A stretch of 64,000 bases of DNA from Luteimonas yindakuii (lineage in GTDB: Bacteria > Pseudomonadota > Gammaproteobacteria > Xanthomonadales > Xanthomonadaceae). The DNA lies in the NCBI RefSeq assembly GCF_004803715.2, contig NZ_CP039383.2, positions 744,001 through 808,000 on the forward strand, written 5' to 3'. A program made the position numbers and the translations under genes. The notes beneath the pieces were generated by a model that saw only the letters and a list, made by a program, of their open reading frames with translations, was not told the origin of the DNA and did no database searches. Shown in pieces: positions 32,065 through 41,464 of this stretch (the stretch's first letter is position 1; each line of letters starts with the position of its first letter).

Positions 32065-32697
32065 ATGCGCGGGACGCTGTTCATCGTTGCGGCGCCTTCG
32101 GGCGCGGGGAAGTCCAGCCTGGTCAACGCCTGTCTTGCGCGCGACCCGGCGATCCGCCTGTCGATCTCGTTCACTTCGCGGCCACCGCGCCCGGGCGAGC
32201 GGCATGCCGAGCACTACCACTTCATCGATGCCGCCGGGTTCGAGGCGATGATCGAGGCCGGCGACTTCTTCGAGTGCGCGCGCGTGCACGGCGACTGGAA
32301 GGGCACCGCGCGGCAGTCGGTGGAACCGCAGCTGGCGGCGGGCCAGGACGTGCTGCTCGAGATCGACTGGCAGGGCGCCCGCCAGGTGCGCGAGAAGGTG
32401 CCGGAAGCGGTCAGCGTGTTCATCCTGCCGCCATCGCGGGAGGCACTGGAACTGCGGATGCGCAAGCGCGGCCAGGACAGCGACGAGGTGATCGCCCGGC
32501 GACTGGCGGCCGCGCGCGAAGAGATGTCGCACTTCCACGAGTTCGACTACGTGGTGGTCAACGAGGAGTTCGATACCGCGGTGGACGAGCTGTGCGCGGT
32601 GTTCATCGCCAGCCGGTTGCGCCGCGCCCAGCAGGCGCAGCGCCACCATGGGCTGATCGAAGCGTTGCTGGCGGAAAGCACGCCCGCAAGTGACTGA
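32065..32697 (+). CDS. gmk: Guanylate kinase
   Basis: A 210-residue enzyme phosphorylating GMP to GDP. The P-loop APSGAGKSS lies near 9-17; the GMP-binding SISFTSRPPRPGE and HYHFID blocks follow; the lid carries GDFFE and the EIDWQGARQV segment. ATG 32065 fits the family; the upstream ATG at 32032 adds residues not found in homologues. First gene of the gmk-rpoZ-spoT cluster. Confidence 0.96.
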   Translation: MRGTLFIVAAPSGAGKSSLVNACLARDPAIRLSISFTSRPPRPGERHAEHYHFIDAAGFEAMIEAGDFFECARVHGDWKGTARQSVEPQLAAGQDVLLEIDWQGARQVREKVPEAVSVFILPPSREALELRMRKRGQDSDEVIARRLAAAREEMSHFHEFDYVVVNEEFDTAVDELCAVFIASRLRRAQQAQRHHGLIEALLAESTPASD

Positions 32698-32799
32698 TTC
32701 CCAAAGGCCGCGCTTGCGCCGACCCCTGGCCGGAAGGTAGACTTCCCGGTCCTGTCACCCCTATTGAACGAGCGGCCCGCGTGGTCGCCGGGAGCCCCC

Positions 32800-33102
32800 A
32801 TGGCGCGCATCACCGTCGAAGACTGCCTGCAGGTGGTCGACAACCGTTTCGAACTGGTCATGATGGCCGCCAAGCGCGCGCGCCAGCTGGCCAACGGCGT
32901 CGAGTCGCAGCTGGACAACCGCGAGAACGACGACAAGCCGACGGTGCTCGCCCTGCGCGAAATCGCCGCGCGTCGCATCGACAACGATTACATCGAGGCC
33001 GTCGACAAGGCCGAGCGCGAGCGCAAGGAGCGCGAGGCGCTGGAGTGGGCCGCCGCCGAGGTGGTTGCCGACGAGGATCTCGCCAAGGGCGACGACCTCT
33101 GA
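32800..33102 (+). CDS. rpoZ: RNA polymerase omega subunit
   Basis: A 100-residue subunit that helps assemble RNA polymerase and, in Proteobacteria, forms part of ppGpp site 1. [30 protein letters not shown] and [15 protein letters not shown] are canonical. The ATG at 32800 is preceded by GGAG; an upstream ATG at 32764 is in frame but poorly placed. It lies between gmk and spoT, linking the ppGpp target with its synthase/hydrolase. Confidence 0.96.
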   Translation: MARITVEDCLQVVDNRFELVMMAAKRARQLANGVESQLDNRENDDKPTVLALREIAARRIDNDYIEAVDKAERERKEREALEWAAAEVVADEDLAKGDDL

Positions 33103-33144
33103 TCCTGCTACCCGGACTTGCGCCGGGGAGATGATCGAATCCCG

Positions 33145-33178
33145 ACGGCCCTGCGAAAGCGGGGCCGTTCGCGTTTCT
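33145..33178 (+). terminator. Possible terminator after rpoZ
   Basis: ACGGCCC (33145-33151) pairs with GGGCCGT (33162-33168), followed by TTCGCGTTTCT. It is a moderate hairpin between rpoZ and spoT, so it may attenuate rather than stop transcription. Confidence 0.5.
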
Positions 33179-33269
33179 GGATCTGCCACGCGGTGTGGAC
33201 GAGGGCGCGCGTCGCGCAACCGCGCCGAAAAGCTTCCACAGATGCGGGCTTTTCGCCTAGGCTTCCTCG

Positions 33270-35429
33270 ATGTCCCGGGTTTCCAGCCACGCTGCCCCCG
33301 TCGCGGTGCCGCCAGACGATGCCGTGCCGGAGTACATGCGCGTGCTCGAGCGCGCCGTGCCCTATCTCGACGATGCGCAGCGGCAGGTCCTGCGCCGTGC
33401 GTGGGCGGTCGGCGCACGGGCCCACGAGGGCCAGTTCCGCAAGTCCGGCGAGCCCTACATCACCCATCCGGTGGCGGTGGCGGTGGTGCTGGCCGAGCAG
33501 AACGTCGATCTCGAAACGCTGGTGGCGGCGATCCTGCACGACACCATCGAGGACACGCCGCTCACCCGCGCCGAGCTCGCCGCCGAATTCGGCGAGCAGG
33601 TGGCCGAGCTCGTCGACGGCGTCACCAAGCTCGACAAACTGCAGTTCAGCAATCGCCAGGAAGCCGCCGCCGAGAGCTTCCGCAAGATGATGCTGGCGAT
33701 GGCGCGCGACCTGCGCGTCATCCTGATCAAGCTGGCCGACCGCCTGCACAACATGCGCACGCTGGGCGCGCAATCGACCGACGCACGCGAACGCATCGCC
33801 CGCGAGACGCTGGAGGTGTATGCGCCGATCGCGCAGCGGCTGGGCATGAACCTGATCAAGTCCGAGCTGCAGGATCTCGGCTTCAGTGCATTGCATCCGA
33901 TGCGCCACTCGGTGTTGCGCAAGCGCATCAACGCGCAGCCGCTGGTGCGCCGCGAGGCGCTGTCGACGATCGAGGCGCAGCTTGCCCAGCGGCTGGCCAA
34001 CGAAGGCCTGCAGTACCGGCTGGTGAGCCGGGTGAAATCGCCCTGGAGCATCTACAACAAGATGCAGAGCGAAGGGAAAACCTTCGACCAGGTGATGGAC
34101 GTCTTCGGCTTCCGCGTCATCGTGCGCTCGGTGGCCAACTGCTACCACGCGCTCGGCGTCGCGCACTCGGTCTACAAGCCGCTCGACGGGCGCTTCCGTG
34201 ACTTCATCGCCATTCCCAAGGCCAACGGCTACCAGTCGCTGCATACCGTGCTGTTCGGCCCGTACGGTTCGCCGATCGAGGTGCAGATCCGCACCGAGGA
34301 AATGGACCTGATCGCCGAACGTGGCATCGCCGCGCACTGGGCGTACAAGCATGGTGGCGCACCCACCAGCGCGCAGACCCGCGCGCATTCGTGGATCGCC
34401 AACCTGCTCGAGTCGCAGCGCGCCACCGGTTCGTCACTGGAATTCCTCGAGAACGTCAAGGTCGACCTGTTCCCGGACGAGGTCTACCTGTTCACCCCGA
34501 AGGGCGACATCCTCTCGCTGCCGCGCAATGCCACCGCGCTGGATTTCGCCTACGCGGTGCACACCGATGTCGGCAACCATGCCGTCGCCGCGCGCGTCGA
34601 CCGCAAGCTCGTACCGCTGCGTACCAAGCTGGTCAGCGGCCAGCAGACCGAGATCATCACCGCACGTTCGGCGCTGCCCAAGCCGCAATGGCTGGAATTC
34701 GTGGCCACGAGCAAGGCGCGCACCGCGATCCGCCAGCAGCTCAAGCAACTCGAGCACGAGGATGCCGTGCAGCTCGGGCATCGCATGCTCGACCGCGCGC
34801 TGGAGGATCTCGGCAGTTCGCTGGAACGCGTGCCGGCGGCGCGGCTGGAAGCCTACCTCGGCGAGTCGCGTCACCCGCGGCTGGAGGCGCTGCTGGCCGA
34901 CATCGCGCTGGGCAACCGGATGCCGTCGCAGGTGGCGCATGCACTGGCGCAGTCCGGCGGGCAGGGCGGTCGGGACGGCACCCGGCATTTCGAGAAGATC
35001 CTGATCACCGGCAGCGAGCGCGGGGTGATCACCTTCGCCAATTGCTGCATGCCGATCCCCGGCGACGAGATCATGGGCTACCACACCGCGGGCAAGGGCA
35101 TCGTGGTGCACCGGATCGAATGCCCGAACGTCACCGATTACCGCAAGTCGCCCGAGCGCTGGGTCGACATCGGCTGGGACCGCGAGGTGTCCGGCGACTT
35201 CAGCGTGGCCCTGCGCATCGAGGTGGCGAACCGTCCCGGCGTGCTTGCGCAGGTGGCCGCGGCGGTCGCGCAGGTGGATTCCAACATCGATGGCGTCGAA
35301 TACCTCGAGCGCGACAGCAACGTCGCGGCAATCCGCTTCTCGATCGAGGTGCGCGGCCGCAAGCACCTGGCCGACGTGATCCGCAGGATCCGCAGGCTCA
35401 ACGTGGTGCACGGGGTGCAGCGGTTGTAG
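33270..35429 (+). CDS. spoT: (p)ppGpp synthetase/hydrolase SpoT
   Basis: A 719-residue RelA/SpoT homologue controlling the stringent response. The HD hydrolase domain (about 45-200) keeps its metal/catalytic H90-D91 and E94-D95 in HDTIEDT. The synthetase domain (about 250-370) has GRFRDFIAIPKANGYQSLHT and EVQIRTEEMDLIAERGIAAHW. A TGS domain follows (about 400-460, with VYLFTPKGDI), and a C-terminal ACT domain (about 640-719). An intact HD domain marks it as the SpoT type rather than RelA. Placed after rpoZ as in E. coli. Confidence 0.95.
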   Translation: MSRVSSHAAPVAVPPDDAVPEYMRVLERAVPYLDDAQRQVLRRAWAVGARAHEGQFRKSGEPYITHPVAVAVVLAEQNVDLETLVAAILHDTIEDTPLTRAELAAEFGEQVAELVDGVTKLDKLQFSNRQEAAAESFRKMMLAMARDLRVILIKLADRLHNMRTLGAQSTDARERIARETLEVYAPIAQRLGMNLIKSELQDLGFSALHPMRHSVLRKRINAQPLVRREALSTIEAQLAQRLANEGLQYRLVSRVKSPWSIYNKMQSEGKTFDQVMDVFGFRVIVRSVANCYHALGVAHSVYKPLDGRFRDFIAIPKANGYQSLHTVLFGPYGSPIEVQIRTEEMDLIAERGIAAHWAYKHGGAPTSAQTRAHSWIANLLESQRATGSSLEFLENVKVDLFPDEVYLFTPKGDILSLPRNATALDFAYAVHTDVGNHAVAARVDRKLVPLRTKLVSGQQTEIITARSALPKPQWLEFVATSKARTAIRQQLKQLEHEDAVQLGHRMLDRALEDLGSSLERVPAARLEAYLGESRHPRLEALLADIALGNRMPSQVAHALAQSGGQGGRDGTRHFEKILITGSERGVITFANCCMPIPGDEIMGYHTAGKGIVVHRIECPNVTDYRKSPERWVDIGWDREVSGDFSVALRIEVANRPGVLAQVAAAVAQVDSNIDGVEYLERDSNVAAIRFSIEVRGRKHLADVIRRIRRLNVVHGVQRL

Positions 35430-35498
35430 CCGGGTCGCCTGGCGGCCCGCCGCGCGGGTGACGGTTAGAATCCACTGTCACCTTCCGTGGAAAACGCC

Positions 35499-35891
35499 AT
35501 GCCCCGCACTCCCGTCAGCACCGACCATGCTCCCGCCGCCATCGGCCCGTATTCGCAGGCCACGCGTGCCGGCGACACGGTGTTCGTGTCCGGGCAGATT
35601 CCACTCGATCCGGCCACCGGCAATCTCGTCGATGGCGGCATCGAGGCGCAGGCGCGGCAGGCGTTCGGCAACCTGCGCGCGGTCTGCGAGGCGGCCGGCG
35701 GCAGCCTCGACGACGTCGTGCGCGTTGGCCTGTACCTCACCGATCTCGGCGACTTCGCAGCCGTCAATGCGGTGATGGCCGAGGTGTTCACCGCGCCCTA
35801 TCCGGCGCGCTCGACGATCGAGGTTTCGGCGTTGCCGAAGGGCGCGGCTTTCGAGGTCGACGCCATCCTGGTGCTGCGCCAGGCCGCCTGA
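35499..35891 (+). CDS. ridA: RidA family reactive-intermediate deaminase
   Basis: A 130-residue trimeric enzyme that hydrolyses 2-aminoacrylate and related imines formed by PLP enzymes. GPYSQATRAGDTVFVSGQIPLDP, the NLRAVCEAAGGSLDDVVRVGLYLTD block and the catalytic Arg in the YPARSTIEVSALPKGA region are typical. ATG 35499 preceded by TGGAAAA is preferred over the GTG at 35487. It sits between spoT and recG. A TAGAAT (35466-35471) might give it its own promoter. Confidence 0.92.
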   Translation: MPRTPVSTDHAPAAIGPYSQATRAGDTVFVSGQIPLDPATGNLVDGGIEAQARQAFGNLRAVCEAAGGSLDDVVRVGLYLTDLGDFAAVNAVMAEVFTAPYPARSTIEVSALPKGAAFEVDAILVLRQAA

Positions 35892-35903
35892 CCGGGTTTC
35901 CAG

Positions 35904-37994
35904 GTGCCCACAGCACACGAGGCCGACCCCGCGCACACTCCGCTGACTGCGCTGTCCGGGGTGGGCGCACGCACCGCGGAGAAACTCGCCGCACGCGGCA
36001 TCGTGACCCTGCAGGACCTCTGGCTGCACCTGCCGCGGCAGTACGAGGACCGCACCCGGTTGACCCCCATCGCCGACCTGCGTGCCGGGGTACCGGCGCA
36101 GGTCGAAGGCGTGGTCGAAGCGGTCGAGCGCGGTTTCCGCTATCGCCCGCTGTTGCGGGTGGCGCTGGACGACGGGTCGCGCGCCACGCTGGTGTTGCGC
36201 TTCTTCCATTTCCGCACCGCCCAGGTCGCGCAGTTCGCGGTCGGCACGCGGGTGCGCGTCTACGGCACGCCCCGACCCGGGCAGAACGGGCTCGAAATCG
36301 TCCATCCCAGTTACCGGGTGCTCGAAACGGCGGAGGCCGGAGTCCTCGATGCGGACCTGGAGCCGGTGTATCCGCAGATCGAGGGGGTGGGGTCGGCGGT
36401 GTTGCGCAAGCTGGTGCGCCAGGCGCTGGACCGCCTGCCGGCCGACGCCGCACTCGACCTGCTGCCGGTGACGCTGCGCCGCAGCGTGCCGAGCCTGCGC
36501 GAGGCGCTGCTCACCGTGCACCGCCCGCCGCCCGATGCCGATCTCGCCGCGCTTTCGGCCGGTATCCATCCCGCACAGCAACGGCTGGCGATCGAAGAAC
36601 TGCTTGCACACCACCTCAGCCTGCGACGCCAACGCATTGCTTTGCAGTGCCATGGTGCGCCGGTATGCGACGGGCCGGGTGATCTGGTCGAGCGCCTGCG
36701 CGCCACGCTGCCGTTCGCACTCACCGGTGCGCAGGAGCGCGTGTTCGCGCAGATCAGTGACGACCTGCGACAGCCCAGGCCAATGTTGCGGCTGGTGCAG
36801 GGCGATGTCGGCTCCGGCAAGACGGTGGTTGCAGCCCTCGCCGCGTTGCAGGCGATCGAGGCCGGCGCGCAGGCCGCACTGGCCGCGCCGACCGAGCTTC
36901 TGGCCGAGCAGCACTACGTGAGCCTGTGCGGTTGGCTGCAGCCGCTTGGCATCGAGGTCGCATGGCTGGCCGGCAAGGTGACCGGTCGTGCGCGCACCCG
37001 CGCGCTGGAGGCCATTGCCGACGGTCGCGCGCAACTCGTCGTCGGCACGCATGCATTGATGCAGGAGGGCGTGGGGTTCCACCGCCTGGGGCTTGCGATC
37101 GTCGACGAGCAGCACCGCTTCGGCGTGCACCAGCGCCTCGCGCTGCGCGACAAGGGCGGTGATGGCGGCCTGGTGCCGCACCAGCTGGTGATGACGGCCA
37201 CGCCGATCCCGCGCACGCTGGCGATGTCGGCCTACGCCGACCTGGACGTGTCGGCGATCGACGAACTGCCGCCGGGTCGCACGCCGGTGCAGACGGTGGT
37301 GTTGAGCGGCGAACGCCGGCCGGAGCTGGTCGAACGCATCCGCGCCGCCTGCGCGGCCGGGCGCCAGGCCTACTGGGTATGCACGCTGATCGACGACAGC
37401 GACGAGGTGGTCGCGCAGGCCGCGCAGAGCACGTTCGAGGCACTGCGCGACGCGCTGCCGGGGATCGCGGTCGGGCTGGTGCACGGGCGGATGAAACCGG
37501 CGGAGAAGCAGGCGGTCATGCGCGCGTTCAAGGACGGTGCACTCGGCCTGCTGGTGGCGACCACCGTGATCGAGGTCGGCGTGGACGTGCCCAACGCATC
37601 GCTGATGATCGTCGAGAACGCCGAGCGGCTCGGCCTGGCGCAGCTCCACCAGTTGCGCGGGCGGGTGGGGCGCGGCGCGGAAGCATCGACCTGCGTGCTG
37701 CTGTATCAGCCGCCGTTGTCGATGCTTGCGCGACAACGGCTGGCGACGATGCGCGAGACCAGCGATGGCTTCGTCATCGCCGAGCGCGATCTGGAGCTGC
37801 GTGGACCGGGCGAGTTGCTCGGCACCCGGCAGACCGGCATCGCCGGCTTCCGCGTCGCGGACCTGGTGCGCGACGCGGCGCTGCTGCCACAGGTGCACGC
37901 GATCGCCGAGCATCTGCAGGCCCGTTCACCCGGAGTCGCCGACCGCCTGGTCGAGCGCTGGATCGGTGGCGCTTCGCGCTATGCGTCCGCGTGA
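35904..37994 (+). CDS. recG: ATP-dependent DNA helicase RecG
   Basis: A 696-residue branched-DNA helicase that regresses stalled replication forks. The N-terminal wedge domain (about 10-160, with an OB fold) is followed by helicase motifs: GDVGSGKTVVA (Walker A, about 299-309), VDEQHRFGVHQR (DExH-type box), TATPIPRTLAM, and the C-terminal EVGVDVPNASLMIVENAERLGLAQLHQLRGRVGR. Starts with GTG 12 bases after ridA. Length is standard. Confidence 0.95.
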   Translation: MPTAHEADPAHTPLTALSGVGARTAEKLAARGIVTLQDLWLHLPRQYEDRTRLTPIADLRAGVPAQVEGVVEAVERGFRYRPLLRVALDDGSRATLVLRFFHFRTAQVAQFAVGTRVRVYGTPRPGQNGLEIVHPSYRVLETAEAGVLDADLEPVYPQIEGVGSAVLRKLVRQALDRLPADAALDLLPVTLRRSVPSLREALLTVHRPPPDADLAALSAGIHPAQQRLAIEELLAHHLSLRRQRIALQCHGAPVCDGPGDLVERLRATLPFALTGAQERVFAQISDDLRQPRPMLRLVQGDVGSGKTVVAALAALQAIEAGAQAALAAPTELLAEQHYVSLCGWLQPLGIEVAWLAGKVTGRARTRALEAIADGRAQLVVGTHALMQEGVGFHRLGLAIVDEQHRFGVHQRLALRDKGGDGGLVPHQLVMTATPIPRTLAMSAYADLDVSAIDELPPGRTPVQTVVLSGERRPELVERIRAACAAGRQAYWVCTLIDDSDEVVAQAAQSTFEALRDALPGIAVGLVHGRMKPAEKQAVMRAFKDGALGLLVATTVIEVGVDVPNASLMIVENAERLGLAQLHQLRGRVGRGAEASTCVLLYQPPLSMLARQRLATMRETSDGFVIAERDLELRGPGELLGTRQTGIAGFRVADLVRDAALLPQVHAIAEHLQARSPGVADRLVERWIGGASRYASA

Positions 37995-38029
37995 CGCCCG
38001 GCGTGACTGCTTCCGGTGATAATCGGGCG

Positions 38030-38965
38030 ATGGACGACCGTATTCCCCTGCTGATCGATACCGATCCTGGCGTCGACGACGCCCTGGCCCTGCTGATGGC
38101 CTTCAACGCGCCCGACCACCACGTGGTCGGGCTCACCGTGACCGCCGGCAACGTCGGCCTGGCACACACCACCGCGAACGCGCTGAAGCTGGTGGAGGTG
38201 TGCGGCCTCGACGTGCCGGTGTTCGCCGGTGCCGACGCGCCGCTGCTGCATCCCGCGCGCGACGCCGGTTATGTGCATGGACGCGACGGGTTCGGCGACA
38301 CCGGCTACGTGCCCGCGACCCGCGCGCTCGAGGGCGAGCATGCGGCACTGGCGATCCTGCGCCTGTCGCATGCCTACGCCGGACGCCTGTTGCTGGTGGC
38401 CCTGGGTCCGCTCACCAACATCGCGCTGGCGCTGAAGCTCGATCCGACCCTGCCGCAACGGGTCGGCCGGTTCGTGGTGATGGGTGGGGCCGTCACCGCG
38501 CACGGCAACGTGACCCCCACGGCGGAATTCAACATCGCCTTCGATCCGGAAGCCGCGCACCTGGTCTTCGCTGCCTTCCCGCGCTTCGACCTGGTGGACT
38601 GGGAAGCCACGGTGGCCCACGGTTTTTCCCACGACGAGGCGGAGCAGTGGCTGGCATGCGGATCCGCCCGTGCGACGTTCTATGAGGAGATCTCCCGGCA
38701 GACCCGGTTGTGGTCCGTGGATCGCCGCGGCGACCTCTGGCATGCAGCGGATGCGTTGGCGATGGCCTGTGCGCTGCGGCCGGGCCACGTGCTGGAATGG
38801 GCCGAGCGACCTGTCGCCGTGGAACTCGCCGGGCGGCTCACGCGTGGCGTCACCGTGGTCGACTGGCTGCGGCAGGAGAGCGAGGTCGACAACGCCCGCA
38901 TCGCAATGCGCTACGAGCCGGCCGCTTTCCACGCGATGATGCGCGCCGCGCTGGCTGCCGCCTGA
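38030..38965 (+). CDS. Inosine-uridine preferring nucleoside hydrolase
   Basis: A 311-residue hydrolase that splits the N-glycosidic bond of ribonucleosides for salvage. The calcium-binding DTDPGVDDALAL (10-21) is the defining motif; D10, D12, D16 and D17 are present. GPLTNIALAL and the MGGA, PTAEFNIAFDPEAA blocks are conserved. A GATAAT at 38018-38023 lies only 7 bases before the ATG, so a leaderless transcript is possible. Base preference cannot be told. Confidence 0.92.
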   Translation: MDDRIPLLIDTDPGVDDALALLMAFNAPDHHVVGLTVTAGNVGLAHTTANALKLVEVCGLDVPVFAGADAPLLHPARDAGYVHGRDGFGDTGYVPATRALEGEHAALAILRLSHAYAGRLLLVALGPLTNIALALKLDPTLPQRVGRFVVMGGAVTAHGNVTPTAEFNIAFDPEAAHLVFAAFPRFDLVDWEATVAHGFSHDEAEQWLACGSARATFYEEISRQTRLWSVDRRGDLWHAADALAMACALRPGHVLEWAERPVAVELAGRLTRGVTVVDWLRQESEVDNARIAMRYEPAAFHAMMRAALAAA

Positions 38966-38980
38966 AAGGCGCCGGAAGGA

Positions 38981-39009
38981 TTGCACGGACGCAGCGGGAC
39001 CCCTATAAT
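38981..39009 (+). promoter_or_regulatory. rpmE2 promoter
   Basis: TTGCAC (38981-38986) and a perfect TATAAT (39004-39009) are separated by 17 bases, 32 bases before the L31 start codon. Confidence 0.75.
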
Positions 39010-39040
39010 GGGCGGCTTCCAGCTATTCCGGTGTGCCGCC

Positions 39041-39289
39041 ATGAAGGCCGACATCCATCCCGATTACCGCGACGTCGTGTTCCAGGACGTGACGTCCGAT
39101 TTCCGCATCCTGACCCGTTCCACGATGGCCGCCACCTCCAAGGAGACGGTCAAGTGGGAAGACGGCAATGAGTATCCGCTGATCAAGATCGAGGTCTCCT
39201 CGGCCTCGCACCCGTTCTACACGGGTCAGAACAAGATCATGGATACCAGCGGCCGCGTCGACAAGTTCCGCAAGCGTTACGCCAAGTAA
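39041..39289 (+). CDS. rpmE2: 50S ribosomal protein L31 type B
   Basis: An 82-residue ribosomal protein. [16 protein letters not shown] and [27 protein letters not shown] identify L31. The zinc-binding cysteines of type A are absent, so it is the zinc-independent (C-minus) type B form, often induced by zinc shortage when a type A copy exists elsewhere. No Zur box was identified; the promoter instead looks constitutive. Single gene. Confidence 0.95.
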   Translation: MKADIHPDYRDVVFQDVTSDFRILTRSTMAATSKETVKWEDGNEYPLIKIEVSSASHPFYTGQNKIMDTSGRVDKFRKRYAK

Positions 39290-39358
39290 CGCGGCGGCCC
39301 GCCACGGCGGGCGACCGTGCAGGGGCACCGTCCGTGTCCCCGTGCCATCCCAGGTTCC

Positions 39359-39386
39359 CCGACGGCTGCCCCAGGGCGGCCGTCGG
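39359..39386 (+). terminator. Possible terminator after rpmE2
   Basis: CCGACGGC (39359-39366) pairs with GCCGTCGG (39379-39386), with further internal pairing, followed by CATTTG. It lies between rpmE2 and gltA. Confidence 0.45.
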
Positions 39387-39446
39387 CATTTGCGTGCCCG
39401 TCGGCGGCGTATTGGACCCTTGGCCGATCGTCCCTACGTACGGGTA

Positions 39447-39455
39447 TGCGATAAT
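39447..39455 (+). promoter_or_regulatory. Possible extended -10 promoter of gltA
   Basis: TGCGATAAT has the TG of an extended -10 element next to GATAAT. It would give a leader of about 90 bases before gltA. No -35 match. Confidence 0.4.
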
Positions 39456-39549
39456 CGCCAGTCCCGTGGCGCCGCCGCGGTTCCCCTGCATCACCGTGCC
39501 GCGACGCCGCGATCGCCGCGTGTGGCCACGACCCTGAAAGGAGTGTGCT

Positions 39550-40839
39550 GTGTCGGAATTTGACCAGGTCACGCTGAGCGCCGGCGACAAGTCGGTGACC
39601 CTGCCGGTGCTCACCGGCACCCTCGGCAATCCCTGCATCGATATCTCGAAGCTGCCCAAGGAAACCGGCTGCTTCACCTATGACTCGGGCTTCACCGCCA
39701 CCGCGTCGTGCAAGTCGGCGATCACCTACATCGACGGCGACAACGGCGTGCTCCTGTATCGCGGTTACCCGATCGAGCAGCTCGCCGAGAAGTCGAGCTT
39801 CCTCGAAGTCGCGTACCTGCTGATGAACGGCGAGCTGCCGACGGCGGACGAGTTCGCGCGCTTCGAGCACGAAGTCACGCATCACACGATGATGCACGAG
39901 TCGCTGAAGAACTTCTTCCACGGCTTCCGCCACGATGCGCATCCGATGGCGATGCTGGCGAGTTCGGTCGCTGCGATGTCGGCGTTCTACCACGACACCC
40001 TCGACCTCAACGATCCGGAGCAGCGTCGCCTCGCCGCCATCCGCCTGCTGGCGAAGATGCCGACGCTGGCCGCGGCCGCCTACCGCTATTCGATCGGCTG
40101 GCCGGTGCGCTATCCGCGCAACAACCTCGACTACGTCAGCCGCTTCCTGCACATGATGTTCGAAGTGCCGAGCGAGCCGCTGGAGCTGAACCCGGTCGTC
40201 GCGAAGGCGCTGGACCTGCTGCTCATCCTGCATGCCGACCACGAGCAGAACGCGTCGACCTCGACCGTGCGCCTGGTGGGCTCGACCGGTGCGAACCCGT
40301 ATGCGTCGGTTGCCGCCGGCATCACCGCGCTGTGGGGCCCCGCGCACGGCGGTGCCAACGAGGCGGTGCTGAAGATGCTCGAGGAGATCGGTTCTCCCGA
40401 CAACGTCGACAGTGCCATCGCCCGCGCCAAGGACAAGAACTCCGGCTTCCGCCTGATGGGCTTCGGCCACCGGGTCTACAAGAACTTCGACCCACGCGCG
40501 AAGATCATCCGCGAGATGACCCACAAGGTGCTGGAGGAGCTCGACATCGACGATCCGCTGCTCGAGATCGCGATGAAGCTGGAAGAGGCCGCGCTGAAGG
40601 ACGAGTACTTCGTGCAGCGCAAGCTGTATCCGAACGTCGATTTCTACAGCGGCATCATCTACAAGGCGCTGAAGATCCCCACCGAGATGTTCACCGTGAT
40701 GTTCGCGATCGGGCGCACCGCCGGCTGGGTTGCGCACTGGCTGGAGCAGCAGGTCGATCCGGAAGCGAAGATCGGCCGTCCGCGGCAGATCTACACCGGT
40801 TCCGACTTCCGCGACTATGTGGCGGCGGACCAGCGCTGA
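39550..40839 (+). CDS. gltA: Citrate synthase
   Basis: A 429-residue TCA-cycle enzyme condensing acetyl-CoA and oxaloacetate. [17 protein letters not shown] and [26 protein letters not shown] at the N-terminus mark the large hexameric Gram-negative type, usually inhibited by NADH. Catalytic blocks are [25 protein letters not shown] and [18 protein letters not shown] at 39550 is preceded by a strong AAAGGAG. Its terminator lies at 40871-40904. Confidence 0.96.
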   Translation: MSEFDQVTLSAGDKSVTLPVLTGTLGNPCIDISKLPKETGCFTYDSGFTATASCKSAITYIDGDNGVLLYRGYPIEQLAEKSSFLEVAYLLMNGELPTADEFARFEHEVTHHTMMHESLKNFFHGFRHDAHPMAMLASSVAAMSAFYHDTLDLNDPEQRRLAAIRLLAKMPTLAAAAYRYSIGWPVRYPRNNLDYVSRFLHMMFEVPSEPLELNPVVAKALDLLLILHADHEQNASTSTVRLVGSTGANPYASVAAGITALWGPAHGGANEAVLKMLEEIGSPDNVDSAIARAKDKNSGFRLMGFGHRVYKNFDPRAKIIREMTHKVLEELDIDDPLLEIAMKLEEAALKDEYFVQRKLYPNVDFYSGIIYKALKIPTEMFTVMFAIGRTAGWVAHWLEQQVDPEAKIGRPRQIYTGSDFRDYVAADQR

Positions 40840-40843
40840 CCGG

Positions 40844-41464
40844 GTGACCTCCGGCGCCCGCGCCGGTGCAACGAAGCCGCGGCTGGTCCGCGGCTTCGTG
40901 CTTTTCAAGTGGGCGATCTATTCGCTTCTCGCGGCGAACGTGGCGCTGTATGCGACGTCGGGCACGCCGACGGAAGCCATCGATACCGCCGCCTGGGTGC
41001 TGTTGCTGCTGCTGTTCGAATGGGAGACCGGTGGCTGGCGCCTGCCGCGCTGGTCGCGTCCGCTGCTGCGGCTGCTGCGCGCGCTGGCCGGCCTTGCGGT
41101 GGTCTGGGCCTGCGTGGACTACGCCCTGGACGGTGAGCGCCTCGACTTCCTCAACGCCATCACCTGGCTTGCCGTGGTGCTGGCGCTGGAGCTGGAGCTG
41201 CGAATCCCCGCCGCACTCGCCCGCGTCCACCGGATGCGGCGCGTACTGGCGTGGTGTCTGTACACCGCCCTTGCCGGTTTCGCGCTCGCCTGGTGGCTCC
41301 AGGCGGGAGCGGGGCTCGACGAGGCCTGGCTGGATGCATGGGACGCGAGCCTGTGGTTGGCCGCGTTCGTGGCCATCGAACTCAACGTGTTCGGGCTGGC
41401 GGGCGCGGCACCCGGCCCGGGGCGGGCCCCGACCTCTCAGCGCGCAGGCGCTGATCCGTCGTAG
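40844..41464 (+). CDS. Conserved membrane protein of unknown function
   Basis: A protein of about 206 residues with several hydrophobic helices: FVLFKWAIYSLLAANVAL, AAWVLLLLLFEWETGGW, LLRALAGLAVVWACVDYAL, FLNAITWLAVVLALELEL, a segment around WCLYTALAGFALAWWL, and a last one ending in FVAIELNVFGLAG. I do not recognise the family. The start is uncertain: GTG 40844 is used, but the citrate synthase terminator falls inside its first codons, and GTG 40898 (188 residues) would start at the hairpin's end. It is convergent with, and its 3' end overlaps by 28 bases, the gene on the minus strand. Confidence 0.7.
   Translation: MTSGARAGATKPRLVRGFVLFKWAIYSLLAANVALYATSGTPTEAIDTAAWVLLLLLFEWETGGWRLPRWSRPLLRLLRALAGLAVVWACVDYALDGERLDFLNAITWLAVVLALELELRIPAALARVHRMRRVLAWCLYTALAGFALAWWLQAGAGLDEAWLDAWDASLWLAAFVAIELNVFGLAGAAPGPGRAPTSQRAGADPS
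40871..40904 (+). terminator. gltA terminator
   Basis: A perfect 12-bp stem, ACGAAGCCGCGG (40871-40882) with CCGCGGCTTCGT (40888-40899), has a 5-base loop and is followed by GCTTTTC. It lies 32 bases after the gltA stop. Confidence 0.75.

Noticed and set aside
38966..39040. Zur operator before the zinc-independent L31 gene
   Set aside because: The region shows a good sigma-70 promoter but no convincing Zur palindrome.
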